Positions 6,135 to 7,434 of a stretch of DNA of 7,434 nucleotides are shown piece after piece. The notes under the pieces are model-generated. The model was given only the letters and a program-made list of their open reading frames with translations. It had not been told where the DNA came from and did no database searches. Every line of letters begins with the position of its first letter. The stretch's first letter is position 1. A program made the position numbers and the translations under genes. The DNA comes from Lachnospiraceae bacterium. GTDB taxonomy: Bacteria; Bacillota_A; Clostridia; Lachnospirales; Lachnospiraceae. Location of the stretch: the NCBI GenBank assembly GCA_017553665.1, contig JAFZKM010000268.1, positions 1 to 7,434 of the forward strand, written 5' to 3'.

Positions 6135-6163
6135 ATTTTATCACGGAATGTCATATTTGAAAA
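6135..6163 (-). promoter_or_regulatory. promoter of the yqhY-nusB-xseA-xseB-ispA-dxs operon
   Basis: On the minus strand TTTTCA (6158-6163, four of six consensus bases) and TAAAAT (6135-6140, five of six) are separated by 17 bases, with TGA just before the -10 as an extended element. The predicted start is near 6128, giving a leader of about 28 bases. It lies between the efp terminator and yqhY, the only place a promoter for this operon would fit. Confidence 0.75.
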
Positions 6164-6197
6164 GGTCGATTTATGATATAGACAAAGAAAGACAGAG

Positions 6198-6227
6198 AAA
6201 AAGCCCGTGACTGTTCAAGCCACGGGC
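6198..6227 (-). terminator. intrinsic terminator after efp
   Basis: On the minus strand a 10-bp stem with one G-U pair (arms 6218-6227 and 6203-6212) around the loop TGAAC is followed by TTTTTC. It starts about 18 bases after the efp stop and isolates efp from the downstream operon. Confidence 0.93.
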
Positions 6228-6245
6228 AATATGATTCCCCAAGAA

Positions 6246-6803
6246 TTACACTCTCTTCAGATACTCGCCGCTGCGGGTGTCGATCTGGATCTTATCACCG
6301 CGCTCAACAAACAGCGGAACCATAACCATCGCGCCGGTCTCAACGGTAGCGGGCTTGGAAGCGCCTGTAGCGGTGTCGCCCTTGAAGCCGGGCTCTGTCT
6401 CGGTAATCTCAAGCTCTGCGAACATCGGAGGCTCAACCGAGAATACCTTGCCCTGGTAAGAAAGCATCTTAACCATGTCGTTCTCCTTAACGAACTTAAG
6501 GGCATCGCCAACTTCTTCGGAGCTGAGCGCGATCTGCTCATAGTCCTCTACGTTCATGAAATGGAACATATCACCGTCGGCATACAGATACTGCATGTCA
6601 GACTTCTCGATATGTGCCTGAGGATAACGGTCTGTAGGGCGGAATGTGGTTTCGGTAACACCGCCGTTGATGATGTCTCTGAGCTTGGTTCTTACGAACG
6701 CGGCACCCTTACCGGGCTTAACGTGCTGGAACTCAACTACCTGACATACCTTGCCGTCGATCTCGAGTGTCATACCATTTCTGAATTCACCTGCTGAAAT
6801 CAT
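6246..6803 (-). CDS. efp: translation elongation factor P
   Basis: EF-P binds stalled ribosomes between the P and E sites and stimulates peptide bond formation at consecutive prolines. The 185 residues are the standard bacterial length and show three domains: the KOW-like N-terminal domain (1-65), an OB central domain (about 66-128) and a C-terminal OB domain (about 129-185) with [19 protein letters not shown] and the ending [17 protein letters not shown]. The tip loop is [14 protein letters not shown] with Lys32, the residue that is modified in B. subtilis (5-aminopentanol) and differs in chemistry from the E. coli lysylated lysine. No modification gene is seen here, so the chemistry used is unknown. 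AGGAGG at 6814-6819 is 10 bases before the ATG. It has its own promoter and terminator and so looks monocistronic. Confidence 0.98.
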   Translation of the reverse strand: MISAGEFRNGMTLEIDGKVCQVVEFQHVKPGKGAAFVRTKLRDIINGGVTETTFRPTDRYPQAHIEKSDMQYLYADGDMFHFMNVEDYEQIALSSEEVGDALKFVKENDMVKMLSYQGKVFSVEPPMFAELEITETEPGFKGDTATGASKPATVETGAMVMVPLFVERGDKIQIDTRSGEYLKRV

Positions 6804-6848
6804 AAAAAATAATCCTCCTAAAAATAAACCAACAAAATCACTTGTAAA

Positions 6849-6877
6849 ATTTTATACCATATGCAAAATAATTTCAA
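6849..6877 (-). promoter_or_regulatory. promoter of efp
   Basis: On the minus strand TTGAAA (6872-6877) is followed either by TATAAA (6851-6856) at 15 bases with a TGG extension, or by TAAAAT (6849-6854) at 17 bases. Both readings fit a sigma-A promoter and share the same -35. The leader would be about 40 bases and includes the AGGAGG site. Which register is used cannot be told by eye. Confidence 0.72.
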
Positions 6878-6901
6878 CATTTTTTTTGAAACATTGAAAT
6901 T
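6870..6901 (-). repeat. AT-rich inverted repeat overlapping the efp -35
   Basis: AATTTCAA (6870-6877) and TTGAAATT (6894-6901) form perfect 8-base arms around a 16-base centre, which itself holds another TTGAAA (6886-6891). One arm contains the predicted efp -35. It could be an operator or a weak terminator for the preceding gene, but the low complexity makes chance a real possibility. Confidence 0.4.
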
Positions 6902-6910
6902 ATAAGGCTT

Positions 6911-7434
6911 TCAGCGCTTTTCGGGCCATGTTCTGCCCTCTTTCGCAAGTTTCTTTTTATAGAAATGCAGCACTATCGATTCCAGTTTTCTCTTTAAGAC
7001 GATCTGGATCTCTTCCCTCGGATCGATCGGATTGACAAGGATCGTATGGATATTCGACCTGTTCGCTCCGTAAATGTCGGTGAAAAGCTGGTCACCCACG
7101 CAGAGGCACGATCCGACGGAAAGCCTCATCAGCATGGACGCGATGTAATAATTCTTATGGTAAGGCTTCTGGGCCTTGAAAATGTATTTGACATTAACAT
7201 CCTTGTTGAATCGCTCAACACGGGGCTTTTTATTGTTTGAGAGAAGGCATATCTGGAATCCTATGGCTTTAAGCCGTGTAAAGAGCTCAATGGCACGTTC
7301 ATCCGCGTCAGCTCCATGAGGAACAAGGGTATTATCGATGTCAAAGATAATACCTCGGTAGCCTCTTTCATATAATTTCTCGAAATCAATGGAGTAAGTG
7401 GAATCAATCCACTCATCCGGGAACAGATAGTAAA
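6911..7434 (-). CDS. yqeG: YqeG family HAD-IIIA phosphatase, 5' end cut by window edge
   Basis: This is a cytoplasmic HAD-superfamily phosphatase of the YqeG type, related to the Gep4 phosphatidylglycerophosphate phosphatases; the natural substrate of the bacterial members is not firmly known. In the 173 residues visible, the frame opens YYLFPDEW, matching the LPDE-type start of the family, so probably only a few residues are missing. HAD motif I is FDIDNTLVPHG (fragment residues 30-40), motif II is the serine of LLSNNKK, the motif III lysine is in AQKPYHKN, and motif IV is VGDQLFTDIYGANR. No membrane segment is visible. The C-terminus ends in a basic tail (KKKLAKEGRTWPEKR) that seems slightly longer than usual. 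A shorter reading from an ATG at 7135 would lose motifs I to III and is rejected. It precedes efp in the same direction, with efp's own promoter between them. Confidence 0.9.
   Translation of the reverse strand, partial: YYLFPDEWIDSTYSIDFEKLYERGYRGIIFDIDNTLVPHGADADERAIELFTRLKAIGFQICLLSNNKKPRVERFNKDVNVKYIFKAQKPYHKNYYIASMLMRLSVGSCLCVGDQLFTDIYGANRSNIHTILVNPIDPREEIQIVLKRKLESIVLHFYKKKLAKEGRTWPEKR

Noticed and set aside
6207..6797. 196-residue plus-strand open frame opposite efp
   Set aside because: It runs through the efp terminator hairpin and mirrors a textbook EF-P gene. There is no promoter, ribosome site or recognisable protein feature.
6881..6887. T run between yqeG and efp as a plus- or minus-strand terminator tail
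   Set aside because: For the minus-strand yqeG it reads as A's, and no GC-rich stem precedes it. No plus-strand gene exists to terminate.
6911..7135. Short stand-alone 74-residue gene
   Set aside because: The same frame stays open to the window edge and includes HAD motifs I-III upstream, so this is only the C-terminal part of the yqeG-type gene.

Overview
The window is a run of housekeeping genes, all on the minus strand, from a Gram-positive anaerobe of the Clostridia (Bacillota). The evidence is the Asp23/YqhY-nusB-xseA-xseB-ispA-dxs order, a Bacillus-type EF-P with its modifiable lysine at residue 32, a YqeG-type HAD phosphatase, strong GGAGG ribosome sites, and TATAAT promoters with a TG extension. 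The proteins look like those of gut or rumen Lachnospiraceae/Oscillospiraceae relatives, but I cannot name a genus. I see no mobile element, CRISPR array, tRNA or rRNA, and no strong candidate for a new biological system.

In transcription order (right to left): a yqeG-family phosphatase missing only its extreme N-terminus (7434-6911); an AT-rich promoter region; efp (6803-6246) closed by an intrinsic terminator (6198-6227); a new promoter (about 6135-6163) that opens a tight operon of an Asp23/YqhY protein (6100-5747), nusB (5735-5277), xseA (5277-4066), xseB (4055-3834), ispA (3837-2905) and dxs (2887-998). Junctions in this operon range from a 4-base overlap to a 17-base gap. No terminator is visible after dxs. 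The next gene, rpsU (927-754), has a very good promoter lying inside the last codons of dxs, and a strong terminator follows it at 701-733. The final gene, phoH (628 to the left edge), has its own promoter and is cut at the window edge.

Several genes share a theme. Dxs makes DXP at the entry to the MEP pathway, and IspA condenses the resulting C5 units to farnesyl diphosphate, which feeds undecaprenyl phosphate for wall synthesis. XseA and XseB form exonuclease VII. NusB (rRNA antitermination), S21 and EF-P serve transcription and translation of the ribosome-heavy state, and PhoH proteins are usually found near rRNA-maturation genes. The grouping of nusB, exonuclease VII and isoprenoid genes is a widely conserved bacterial order.

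Most of the interest is regulatory. The rpsU promoter is embedded in dxs coding sequence, rpsU has an unusually spaced ribosome site with a possible sequestering helix, all four promoters carry a TG extension, and the phoH leader has a dyad at its predicted start. The flanking gene order also departs from common Firmicute arrangements: no tlyA/nadK/argR/recN after dxs, and no yqeY/yqfC/yqfD between rpsU and phoH. There is no gene-free stretch longer than 300 bases.
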